A DNA stretch of 10,494 nt, taken from contig CAMBEY010000083.1 in NCBI GenBank assembly GCA_945865705.1, positions 1 to 10,494 on the forward strand, written 5' to 3'. The notes beneath the pieces are model-generated. The model had not been told where the DNA came from and made no database searches. It saw nothing but the letters and a program-made list of their open reading frames with translations. Below are positions 1 to 6,033 of the stretch, piece after piece (position 1 is the first letter of the stretch; every line of letters starts with the position of its first letter). This DNA comes from Candidatus Sulfopaludibacter sp. SbA3. Its GTDB lineage: Bacteria > Acidobacteriota > Terriglobia > 2-12-FULL-54-10. The translations under genes and the position numbers were made by a program.

Positions 1-14
1 GAAAGAACATATAC

Positions 15-1235
15 ATGGCCAAACTCTCGATTCGTGACCTGAATTTGAAAGGCAAAAAAGTCTTCATGCGCGTGGACTTCAACGTCCCACTGGGCGAAGA
101 CGGCTCGACTCCCCCCGTAATCACCCCCTCGATCACTGACGACACGCGCATTCGCCAGACTTTGCCAACCATCGAACTGGCCTTGCAGCAAGGAGCGCGC
201 TTGATCCTTGCCTCGCACCTGGGGCGGCCCAAGGGTAAGGTAAATCCCCAGATGAGTCTTGCGCCGGTTGCCAGCCATCTCGGAAAGTTATTGGGAAAGC
301 CGGTGGCGTTTGCCGCCGACTGCGTGGGACCAACGGCCGCCGCTGCCGCCGCCGCATTGACTGATGGCGGTGTGCTATTGCTCGAGAACCTCCGCTTCCA
401 CGCGGAAGAGGAAGCCAATGACGAGGAGTTCTCCAAACAGCTTGCATCGCTGGCCGAGCTCTATGTGAATGACGCCTTCGGCACGGCGCATCGCGCGCAC
501 GCCTCCACGGTGGGCATCACCCATCATCTGCCACAGTCCGCCGCCGGCCTGTTGATGGAAAGAGAGCTCGACTACCTGGGCCGCGCGCTCGAAAATCCCG
601 AGCGGCCCTTTGTCGCGGTGCTGGGCGGCGCCAAGGTCTCCGACAAGATCGAGGTCATACGGAACTTGCTGCCTAAGGTTGACGCGCTGATGATCGGTGG
701 GGCTATGGCCTACACCTTCATGCGCGCGCAGGGGCTCAACACTGGAAAATCTCTGGTTGAGGAAGATAAGATTGATCTGGCGGGTGAACTGCTCGAACAG
801 GCCAAGGACAATGGTTGGACGCTGGATCTGCCCGGCGATCATCTCATCGCCGAAAAGGTCGACGCCGCTACTCTGACCAAAACTGTGGACGGACATGTTC
901 TACCCATTCCCGATGGCTGGATGGGCGTGGACATCGGCCCGGAGACGGCTCGCCTTTACGCCGTGCAGGTGGTAACAGCCGGGACGGTCATCTGGAATGG
1001 TCCCATGGGAATATTTGAAGTCCCACCCTTTGCCAAAGGAACGTTTGCTGTCGCGCAAGCCGTTAGCAAGGTTCGCGGGACGACCATTGTTGGTGGAGGT
1101 GATTCCATCGCCGCCATCACTCAGGCTGGGTTCGCGGACAAGGTCAGCCACATCTGCACCGGCGGCGGCGCTTCACTGGAGTTTCTGGGGGGCCACAAGC
1201 TGCCGGGCGTGGAAGCTCTCTCTGACAAATCTTAA
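15..1235 (+). CDS. pgk: Phosphoglycerate kinase
   Basis: Catalyses reversible phosphate transfer from 1,3-bisphosphoglycerate to ADP in glycolysis, in the cytoplasm. The 406-residue length is normal for bacterial PGK. Visible family blocks are the N-terminal substrate site MRVDFNVPL (residues 18-26), DDTRI (42-46), the ASHLGRPKG substrate loop (66-74), ENLRFH (124-129), NDAFG (152-156), GGAKVSDK (204-211), the nucleotide-side WNGPMG (327-332), the GGGDS phosphate loop (360-364) and TGGGA near the C-terminus (382-386). All key blocks are present, so the enzyme should be active. The first ATG is preceded by only 14 bases in the window and by a purine-rich but weak Shine-Dalgarno. No terminator is evident after the TAA. 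In many bacteria pgk follows gap, which would lie just left of the window; that is inference. Confidence 0.98.
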   Translation: MAKLSIRDLNLKGKKVFMRVDFNVPLGEDGSTPPVITPSITDDTRIRQTLPTIELALQQGARLILASHLGRPKGKVNPQMSLAPVASHLGKLLGKPVAFAADCVGPTAAAAAAALTDGGVLLLENLRFHAEEEANDEEFSKQLASLAELYVNDAFGTAHRAHASTVGITHHLPQSAAGLLMERELDYLGRALENPERPFVAVLGGAKVSDKIEVIRNLLPKVDALMIGGAMAYTFMRAQGLNTGKSLVEEDKIDLAGELLEQAKDNGWTLDLPGDHLIAEKVDAATLTKTVDGHVLPIPDGWMGVDIGPETARLYAVQVVTAGTVIWNGPMGIFEVPPFAKGTFAVAQAVSKVRGTTIVGGGDSIAAITQAGFADKVSHICTGGGASLEFLGGHKLPGVEALSDKS

Positions 1236-1250
1236 CCAGCGATTGCACTC

Positions 1251-1394
1251 TTACTCGCCACGGTACGCCAGGCGAATTCGCTCACCTAGATCATCGCCGG
1301 AGGCCGACCAAAGAAGTCTGCTCTTCAGCGGCACAGCCTTCTCGATGCGGCGGATGAAGCCAAGTAATTGAGTGATATTGTCGCGGTAGCACAA
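1251..1394 (-). CDS. Candidate 47-residue small protein, TTG start
   Basis: Unrecognised small ORF of 47 residues. It begins at TTG (1394-1392) with an AGGAG six bases upstream (complement of 1401-1405), only 12 bases after the stop of the acidic-tailed protein gene, and ends at TAA (1253-1251). The peptide starts MCYRDNITQLLGF and ends RLAYRGE. It is basic overall and has no membrane segment. Its beginning looks loosely like DUF2277 small proteins (MCRNI...), but the rest does not match that pattern, so I assign no family. The strong ribosome site and close spacing suggest translation in the same operon. It could equally be the tail of a decayed gene or chance. It lies convergent with pgk and fills most of the pgk-downstream gap. 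Confidence 0.38.
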   Translation of the reverse strand: MCYRDNITQLLGFIRRIEKAVPLKSRLLWSASGDDLGERIRLAYRGE

Positions 1395-1406
1395 GGCCGA
1401 CTCCTG

Positions 1407-2069
1407 TCAATCCTCGTCGTCCTCATCTTCTACCTCATGGTCATCTTCGTGATCCGCGTCATCGGGCAAAAACAACGTGTCCAAGCCGAGATCAACCCTG
1501 AGATGTGGCCGCTCCGGAACCACAGAGAAGGCACTCTCCGGACTTCCATCCAACTCCGTCTTGGCGACCACCTCTTCAAATTCAGGCCCAAGACAAGTTA
1601 TCGTGACTTCCATCGGGAGGCGTTTCCATCCTAGCAACTCGTCCGTACGATTCCCTGGCCGATGGTCGCCTGACAATTCGGAAACTTCCTCCGATTCGCC
1701 AGTAGCATCCACACCTGACTCGTCCTTGTCCAGGAACTCGTCGTCCACGATGGCTTCCATGTCCGTGTCAGCCAGTTCCTCTGGATTCTTCAACCGCCAC
1801 ATATCCCAGTGGAGCGATGCCTGATAGGCGTAATCGGGATGAAGGAATTCGCGGGCAGCTTCGGCGGCCAATGCTACATCGGCCCCTTCGGCGTAGTCTT
1901 GCTCAAAAACGGCGGTCTCGCTCCACTCGAATGGAATCACCGCAACACTGCGAACACCCGGTAAGGCTGGCGACGCGGGGAAGGCCTCCAACACCTTGCC
2001 CCATGTTTCAATCATCGAGCTCTCACTGAAGTCAGGGAGCCAGAGGCTCAGATAAATTTGGTCTGCCAT
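1407..2069 (-). CDS. Hypothetical protein with highly acidic C-terminal tail
   Basis: A 220-residue protein I cannot assign to a family. The N-terminal half (about 1-95) looks like a folded globular domain rich in aromatics (LSLWLPDF, FEWSE, LHWDMWRLK). A low-complexity acidic segment follows at about 96-135, then a second short ordered stretch with WKRLPMEVTITCLGPEFEE at about 147-165. The last 20 or so residues are almost only Asp and Glu with two His. No signal peptide or transmembrane helix is visible. Acidic tails of this kind are often flexible or bind basic partners or metal, but that is inference. The start ATG has AAGGG directly against it, which is too close for a normal Shine-Dalgarno, so initiation may depend on the upstream gene. 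That gene, a receiver-like protein, ends 82 bases upstream on the same strand. Confidence 0.72.
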   Translation of the reverse strand: MADQIYLSLWLPDFSESSMIETWGKVLEAFPASPALPGVRSVAVIPFEWSETAVFEQDYAEGADVALAAEAAREFLHPDYAYQASLHWDMWRLKNPEELADTDMEAIVDDEFLDKDESGVDATGESEEVSELSGDHRPGNRTDELLGWKRLPMEVTITCLGPEFEEVVAKTELDGSPESAFSVVPERPHLRVDLGLDTLFLPDDADHEDDHEVEDEDDED

Positions 2070-2151
2070 CCCTTCATTATTGGGTCAGACCGTGCGCATG
2101 GCAAGCAGGCAGGGGAACCCCTTCGCCCCCCCTGTGACTTTAGTGTGGTGG

Positions 2152-2559
2152 TTAACTGGCCTGCGCGTTGTGGAAATGCGTGAAGCGGCGCAGGTATTCG
2201 CTGTTGCGCGCGCTATTGACGATGCGCAGCAGTTCATTGCGTTCGATGGGATCAGGGATCAGATCGAATGCGCCAGACTGGATCACGTCGGCCCACAACT
2301 CTTCCTCCCCGCAGCGTGAACAGACAATCACCTCGCACTCGGGCCGCGAGGCGATCACCATTTGCAGAATCTCCCGCCAACTGCCACCTGGGATGTCGGC
2401 ATCCACCAGCACCAGATCGAAGTGCGCCGGAAACCCCAACAACATCGTCGCGCGAGCCGCGTCGGCGGCCAGGGTTACATCGTAGTGTTCACTCTCCAGA
2501 ATATTCAGGACACGAATCTGCCGCTCCGGCGGCATGGCCAATAAAATTTTCCCAGTCAT
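2152..2559 (-). CDS. Stand-alone degenerate response-regulator receiver protein
   Basis: A 135-residue single-domain protein with the CheY-like receiver pattern and no output domain. The first strand is KILLAM, and the phosphoacceptor strand FDLVLVD places Asp53 at the usual site, followed by the typical PGG turn. Ser81 (in VIVCS) matches the conserved Thr/Ser, and GAFDLI precedes the switch-lysine site. Two conserved features are missing. The acidic pair after strand 1 that binds Mg2+ is replaced by Met-Pro-Pro, and the Lys of the usual K-P pair is Asp (D103-P104). Phosphorylation by the normal mechanism is therefore doubtful, and it may act as a constitutive or ligand-controlled pseudo-receiver. 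The start is well supported by an AGGAG about six bases before the ATG. The acidic-tailed gene follows on the same strand, so the two may be co-transcribed. Confidence 0.82.
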   Translation of the reverse strand: MTGKILLAMPPERQIRVLNILESEHYDVTLAADAARATMLLGFPAHFDLVLVDADIPGGSWREILQMVIASRPECEVIVCSRCGEEELWADVIQSGAFDLIPDPIERNELLRIVNSARNSEYLRRFTHFHNAQAS

Positions 2560-2891
2560 CGCTCACTCCTTTTCCATTTTGGATGGATTGGTTATGGCAG
2601 CCATGAACGACGGCGCGCACCGCACGGCCAAAAACCGCGCGCACACACCGACACAGGAATCGTAATCAATTGATGTAGAGGGATGGATTGTGACATTCCG
2701 CATGATCCCTCCCGAAGAGGTTGCACGCGCATTCACAGTGAGCGAACAAGTGAGTCAGAACAAATATGCCGACGAGACAGTAGCGGGATTCGGCTAGTAG
2801 GCTCAACTCGGTTGCTCAAGTTCCGCGCTGGAACTGCCGGACGCCCCGATTATACGTCCAAACTTCTGTGACAAGCATGAATAAAAATATT
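2560..2891. other. 332-base gene-poor region between the receiver gene and gpmI
   Basis: This should hold the promoter of the leftward receiver gene and the end of the gpmI transcript. I see no convincing sigma-70 promoter or T-tailed terminator. Just after the gpmI stop is a small A+T-only palindrome (about 2880-2896) that would form only a weak hairpin. A 6-bp perfect stem with a 5-base loop (AGTTCC/GGAACT) lies at 2819-2835 without a T run. The motif GGATGGATTG occurs twice (near 2580 and 2681). A 35-codon plus-strand ORF at 2690-2797 has a purine-rich AGAGGG before a GTG start, but no recognisable similarity; I treat it as chance unless conserved. Confidence 0.5.
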
Positions 2892-4445
2892 TTATTTCGG
2901 CCCAATCGGATTCCTGCGCAGGTCGCGACCGCTCATCTCCCGTGGCGTCTCCAGCCCGCTGATTCCCAGCAACGTCGGTGCGATGTCCCGCAGGGATCCA
3001 CCTTCCCGCAAGTGCGGGAGATTGGCGCCAGGAAGCACCATCAGCAAGGGTACAGGGAGAGTGGTGTGATAGGTGTGCGGCCCGCCTGTTACCGGGTCAA
3101 TCATCATCTCGGCGTTGCCGTGGTCGGCGGTAACGATCATGCCCCCGCCTTCGCGCCGCAGCGCCGCGTAAATGCGCCCGAGACAACTATCGACCGTCTC
3201 CACGGCGCGAATCGCGGCATCGAGCTTCCCGCTGTGGCCCACCATGTCGGCGTTGGCGAAGTTGATGATGATGAAGTCGAAGGTCTTGCCCTCGATGGCC
3301 TTGACCACGGCGTCGGCGATCCCCGCCGCACTCATCTCCGGCTTCAGGTCATAAGTCGCCACCTTGGGCGATTGCACCAAAATACGTTCCTCGCCGGGGA
3401 AAGCCGTCTCCACGCCGCCGTTGAAGAAATAAGTGACGTGCGCGTACTTCTCCGTCTCGGCCACGCGCAGATTGCGCAGGCCGTTCTCGGCAATGATGTT
3501 GGCCAGAATGTGTTTCGGCTCCTCGGCCTCCAGCACGCGCGGCAGGCTGGACTTCTTGTCGTACTGCGTCATGCAGACGTAAGCCAGCCGCTGCGGCATC
3601 GCCGCGCGCGGAATGCCTTCCAGCAGCGGGTCGGTGAGCGCGGTGGTCATCTGGCGAGCGCGGTCGGCGCGAAAGTTGAAGAAGATCACCGCGTCCTCGT
3701 CGCGGATCACGCCACGCGGCTCGCCGCGTTCATTTGTTACCACATGAGGTTCGATGAACTCGTCGGTAACGCCCTGCTCATACGAGGCGCGAATCGCCGC
3801 CGCCGGGTCAGCCGTCTTTTGGCCTTCGCCAGTGACGATAGCGTTGTACGCCCGCGCGGTGCGCTCCCAGCGCTTGTCGCGATCCATCGCGTAATAGCGA
3901 CCCGAGACACTGGCCACTTCGCCCACGCCGATCTCGCTCATCTGCTTCTGCAACTGCTCCATGTATCCGATGCCGTTTTTGGGCGGCGTGTCGCGGCCAT
4001 CCATGAAGGCATGAACGAAAACCTTCTCGACACCTGACTGCCGCGCCATGCGCAGCAGCGCGTAGAGATGCTCCTGCCGCGAATGCACGCCGCCGTCGCT
4101 GAGCAGCCCCAGCAAATGCAGCCGCCGCTCGCGCCCGCGCATCATCGCATTCATCAGCACCGGGTGCTTGAAGAACTCACCGGACAGGATCATCTGATCC
4201 AGCCGGGTGATGTCCATGTGAATGATGCGCCCGCTGCCCATGTTCAGATGGCCCACCTCGCTGTTGCCCATCTGCCCATCGGGCAATCCCACGGCAGGCC
4301 CCGAAGTGTGAATCAGCGTATGCGGATAGTCGCGCGTCAGCTCATCCCAAGTGGGCTTGCGCGCCAGCGCGATAGCGTTGCCATAGGAAGAGGGGTTGTG
4401 CCCCCATCCATCCAGCATGATCAGCAAAAGTGGTTTTGGAGTCAT
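2892..4445 (-). CDS. gpmI: 2,3-bisphosphoglycerate-independent phosphoglycerate mutase
   Basis: Interconverts 3- and 2-phosphoglycerate through a phosphoserine intermediate, using two metal ions (usually Mn2+). This is the step between Pgk and enolase. I take the start at the ATG at 4445, giving 517 residues, close to the family's roughly 510-515. An in-frame ATG at 4469 would add eight residues and overlap the SIR2-like gene by 14 bases. With the shorter start the first metal ligand is Asp12 (MLDGWG) and the catalytic serine is Ser62 (GNSEVGH), the same numbers known for the Geobacillus enzyme. Other blocks are FMDGRDTPP (about 147-155), FFNFRADRARQ (255-265), NADMVGH (398-404), TADHGN (439-444) and a terminal H-T-x-H-T-T (457-462). 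All metal and phosphate ligands appear present. The SIR2-like stop lies 10 bases upstream, so translation is probably coupled to the toxin/SIR2 cassette. Confidence 0.97.
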   Translation of the reverse strand: MTPKPLLLIMLDGWGHNPSSYGNAIALARKPTWDELTRDYPHTLIHTSGPAVGLPDGQMGNSEVGHLNMGSGRIIHMDITRLDQMILSGEFFKHPVLMNAMMRGRERRLHLLGLLSDGGVHSRQEHLYALLRMARQSGVEKVFVHAFMDGRDTPPKNGIGYMEQLQKQMSEIGVGEVASVSGRYYAMDRDKRWERTARAYNAIVTGEGQKTADPAAAIRASYEQGVTDEFIEPHVVTNERGEPRGVIRDEDAVIFFNFRADRARQMTTALTDPLLEGIPRAAMPQRLAYVCMTQYDKKSSLPRVLEAEEPKHILANIIAENGLRNLRVAETEKYAHVTYFFNGGVETAFPGEERILVQSPKVATYDLKPEMSAAGIADAVVKAIEGKTFDFIIINFANADMVGHSGKLDAAIRAVETVDSCLGRIYAALRREGGGMIVTADHGNAEMMIDPVTGGPHTYHTTLPVPLLMVLPGANLPHLREGGSLRDIAPTLLGISGLETPREMSGRDLRRNPIGPK

Positions 4446-4455
4446 GAAACCAGAT

Positions 4456-5448
4456 TCATCCGCATCCATAATTGATATTCGAGATACTATTCACCAAACA
4501 TGAAACGGAAGTCTGAATGAGCGATGGAATTGGAACAATCAGGCCTTCGACATCCGATGACCAGAAGTTTCCAAGGCCTTTGGCTATCTTCTTTGCTTCC
4601 GGATCAACGATTATGATCTTTCTTTCATGAGGTCCTTGGCGACCAAAATTTGCCAGGAGCACTCTCAAAAATGAATCCTCTGGGCGTAGCGAGCACCCAA
4701 TAACTATAAGATTTTCGGCATTAGCGGTCGCTTTGATCGCGTCCAGCATCAAATAGGCAATTTCGACTGTCGGAATTTTCACATAGCTCGGGGCAATAAT
4801 GTAGGTAGTTCCATTTACTAGTCCAAAGTTCTTGCCATGCGCGGAACGCGGGAAGAAACATTCGTAGAACCCCAATCCGATCGGTCGAGCCTGTGGTTTG
4901 CCGATATCCATCCCTTCCTCAAAGCTGGCTGAACCGTGCAGTTTGAGGACTTTCACCGGGCTCTCAGAAAAGCCAATAGTGCAACCCAGCGGAGGACCGA
5001 TCAGGTCGCCGTATCCTCCTTTCGGCGTCCATTTTCCACAGCAGTCTAATGCACCTTCCAGGACGCAATCATAGTTCAGGCTGATAGCAACATCTCCTGA
5101 TTTGAAACACCTGTTGATGAAATCAGCTAGCCATGGTTTTTCAGTAATAAGGCTGTCCGAGGCACAAAACTTGCTGGCAGCCCCAAAGAAATTACCGAGT
5201 TCTCCTACGATGTCTTTTCTCAGTTGGGTTAGCTTCTCACGCTCGCTGGAACCAACCTGGGTGATTTCAATATCCAGCCTTGTCAGCGCAATCTCAATGT
5301 CAATGTCTTTCGTTTCGTACCTCTTCAACAGTTTTGAGGAGGAATTATTAGAATCATTTGCCGCGATTGCGTTAAGCAACTCGCCGTTGAGTGGTGCGCA
5401 CGGGAATATCGCTTTTGTGAATCCGGAGCCGATGATAAAGACATTCAT
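4456..5448 (-). CDS. Stand-alone SIR2-like domain protein (putative NADase)
   Basis: A 330-residue protein with the fold signature of SIR2-like (sirtuin-related) proteins of bacterial defence and stress systems. The N-terminal nucleotide-binding loop is FIIGSGFTKAIFP (residues 4-16). SLNYD (124-128) places Asn125 and Asp127 at the NAD site, and KLHGS (169-173) gives His171, the expected catalytic histidine. LIVIGCSLRPEDS (247-259) is the second typical Rossmann strand and turn. Family members such as ThsA and DSR2 cleave NAD+ during phage infection; whether this one does is inference. No second effector or sensor domain is visible beyond the SIR2 fold. The start ATG at 5448 has AAGGA nine bases upstream; the longer frame from 5499 would overlap the toxin gene. 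The DNA is visibly richer in A+T than the flanking glycolytic genes, which suggests transfer. Confidence 0.85.
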   Translation of the reverse strand: MNVFIIGSGFTKAIFPCAPLNGELLNAIAANDSNNSSSKLLKRYETKDIDIEIALTRLDIEITQVGSSEREKLTQLRKDIVGELGNFFGAASKFCASDSLITEKPWLADFINRCFKSGDVAISLNYDCVLEGALDCCGKWTPKGGYGDLIGPPLGCTIGFSESPVKVLKLHGSASFEEGMDIGKPQARPIGLGFYECFFPRSAHGKNFGLVNGTTYIIAPSYVKIPTVEIAYLMLDAIKATANAENLIVIGCSLRPEDSFLRVLLANFGRQGPHERKIIIVDPEAKKIAKGLGNFWSSDVEGLIVPIPSLIQTSVSCLVNSISNINYGCG

Positions 5449-5477
5449 GCCAATCCGTCCTTGGGCCCAATATCTGC

Positions 5478-5777
5478 TTAAGGAAGCCGCTGCCGCCACT
5501 TGTCCGGATGGCTGGAGGCGTGAATCACGCAGTAGGTCGTTACCGTACCCTCTGCGAACTCAAAGAATCCGGCATACGGAAAGCGACGCACCAGCGCCCG
5601 GCGATAAGACTCGTGAGTGACTGAGTGCATTTCTGGTGTGCGGCAAATGGCTTCCACGCAGGCATCAACGCAACTCAGGAACTCTTCACCCAAGCCTGTT
5701 CGGCGACTCTCGTACCATGCGTAGGCTTCCGCGACGTCTTGCTCGGCCTCCGGGGCTACGATCAATTTAGCGGTCAT
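5478..5777 (-). CDS. RelE/ParE-family type II toxin
   Basis: A 99-residue toxin-like protein of the RelE/ParE superfamily. The pattern fits well: a first beta strand then helix with PEAEQDVAEAYAWYE (residues 9-23), an RRTGLGEEF turn (25-33), a long helix ending near P48, a central strand block RRALVRRFPYAGFFEF (59-74) and the terminal VIHASSHPDKWRQRL (84-98), which resembles the H-S-x-R-x-P-x-x-W block of this family. Members act as mRNA endonucleases on the ribosome (RelE) or gyrase poisons (ParE); sequence alone does not tell which. Its ATG lies inside the end of the antitoxin gene (11-base overlap) with no clear Shine-Dalgarno, so translation is probably coupled to the antitoxin. The SIR2-like gene begins 29 bases after its stop. 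Confidence 0.9.
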   Translation of the reverse strand: MTAKLIVAPEAEQDVAEAYAWYESRRTGLGEEFLSCVDACVEAICRTPEMHSVTHESYRRALVRRFPYAGFFEFAEGTVTTYCVIHASSHPDKWRQRLP

Positions 5778-5991
5778 GACGGCTGCGAACCCTGCGTTTG
5801 ACTTCTTCCCACGCCAGCCCCGATTCCGGGTTCATCAGTATATTGGCCTTCCGTCGAGCCAGTTCCTGCTTTTGCCAGTCATGAACCGGCACCGCATCGG
5901 GAGTGGCCGCCAGATCATCCCACAAATCTTCCACAAGTTGAAGTTTCTCGGAAGAACTCAGATCAAATATCGATGTGGTTGGTGGATTCAT
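5767..5991 (-). CDS. Addiction-module antitoxin
   Basis: A 74-residue protein matching the putative addiction-module component family that pairs with RelE/ParE toxins. IFDLSSSEKLQLVEDLWDDL (residues 8-27) corresponds to the usual LSxxERLxLVExLWDSL helix, and the C-terminal half has ELARRKANI, N-P-E-S-G and WEEVKRRVRSR, typical of the toxin-binding tail. It should neutralise the downstream toxin by direct binding. I choose the ATG at 5991 because GAGGTG sits six bases upstream; the longer frame from 6018 adds nine residues without better support. The stop overlaps the toxin start by 11 bases, the classic antitoxin-first arrangement. It begins 42 bases after the enolase stop with no evident terminator between them. 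No operator palindrome was found. Confidence 0.88.
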   Translation of the reverse strand: MNPPTTSIFDLSSSEKLQLVEDLWDDLAATPDAVPVHDWQKQELARRKANILMNPESGLAWEEVKRRVRSRHDR

Positions 5992-6033
5992 GTGAAGCAC
6001 CTCAGCCAATTCTCTCAAAGTTCGAGCACCTCA

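Noticed and set aside
375..896. 173-codon minus-strand frame inside pgk
   Set aside because: Antisense shadow of an unambiguous pgk; no supporting motif.
1272..1281. 10-base perfect palindrome GCGAATTCGC
   Set aside because: Short, without neighbouring structure or a second copy; compatible with chance and lies within the candidate small ORF.
2110..2134. CAGGGG/CCCCTG inverted repeat between the receiver and acidic-tail genes
   Set aside because: The stem is only 6 bp with a 13-base loop and has no T run in the leftward direction, so it does not look like a terminator.
2690..2797. 35-codon plus-strand ORF with a GTG start and AGAGGG upstream
   Set aside because: Too short, with no recognisable similarity or operon partner; recorded only within the description of the gene-poor region.
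2868..4037. A 389-codon open frame on the plus strand opposite gpmI
   Set aside because: It is the antisense shadow of gpmI. The translation is rich in Arg, His, Leu and Val without any family motif, while the minus strand carries a full, motif-complete GpmI.
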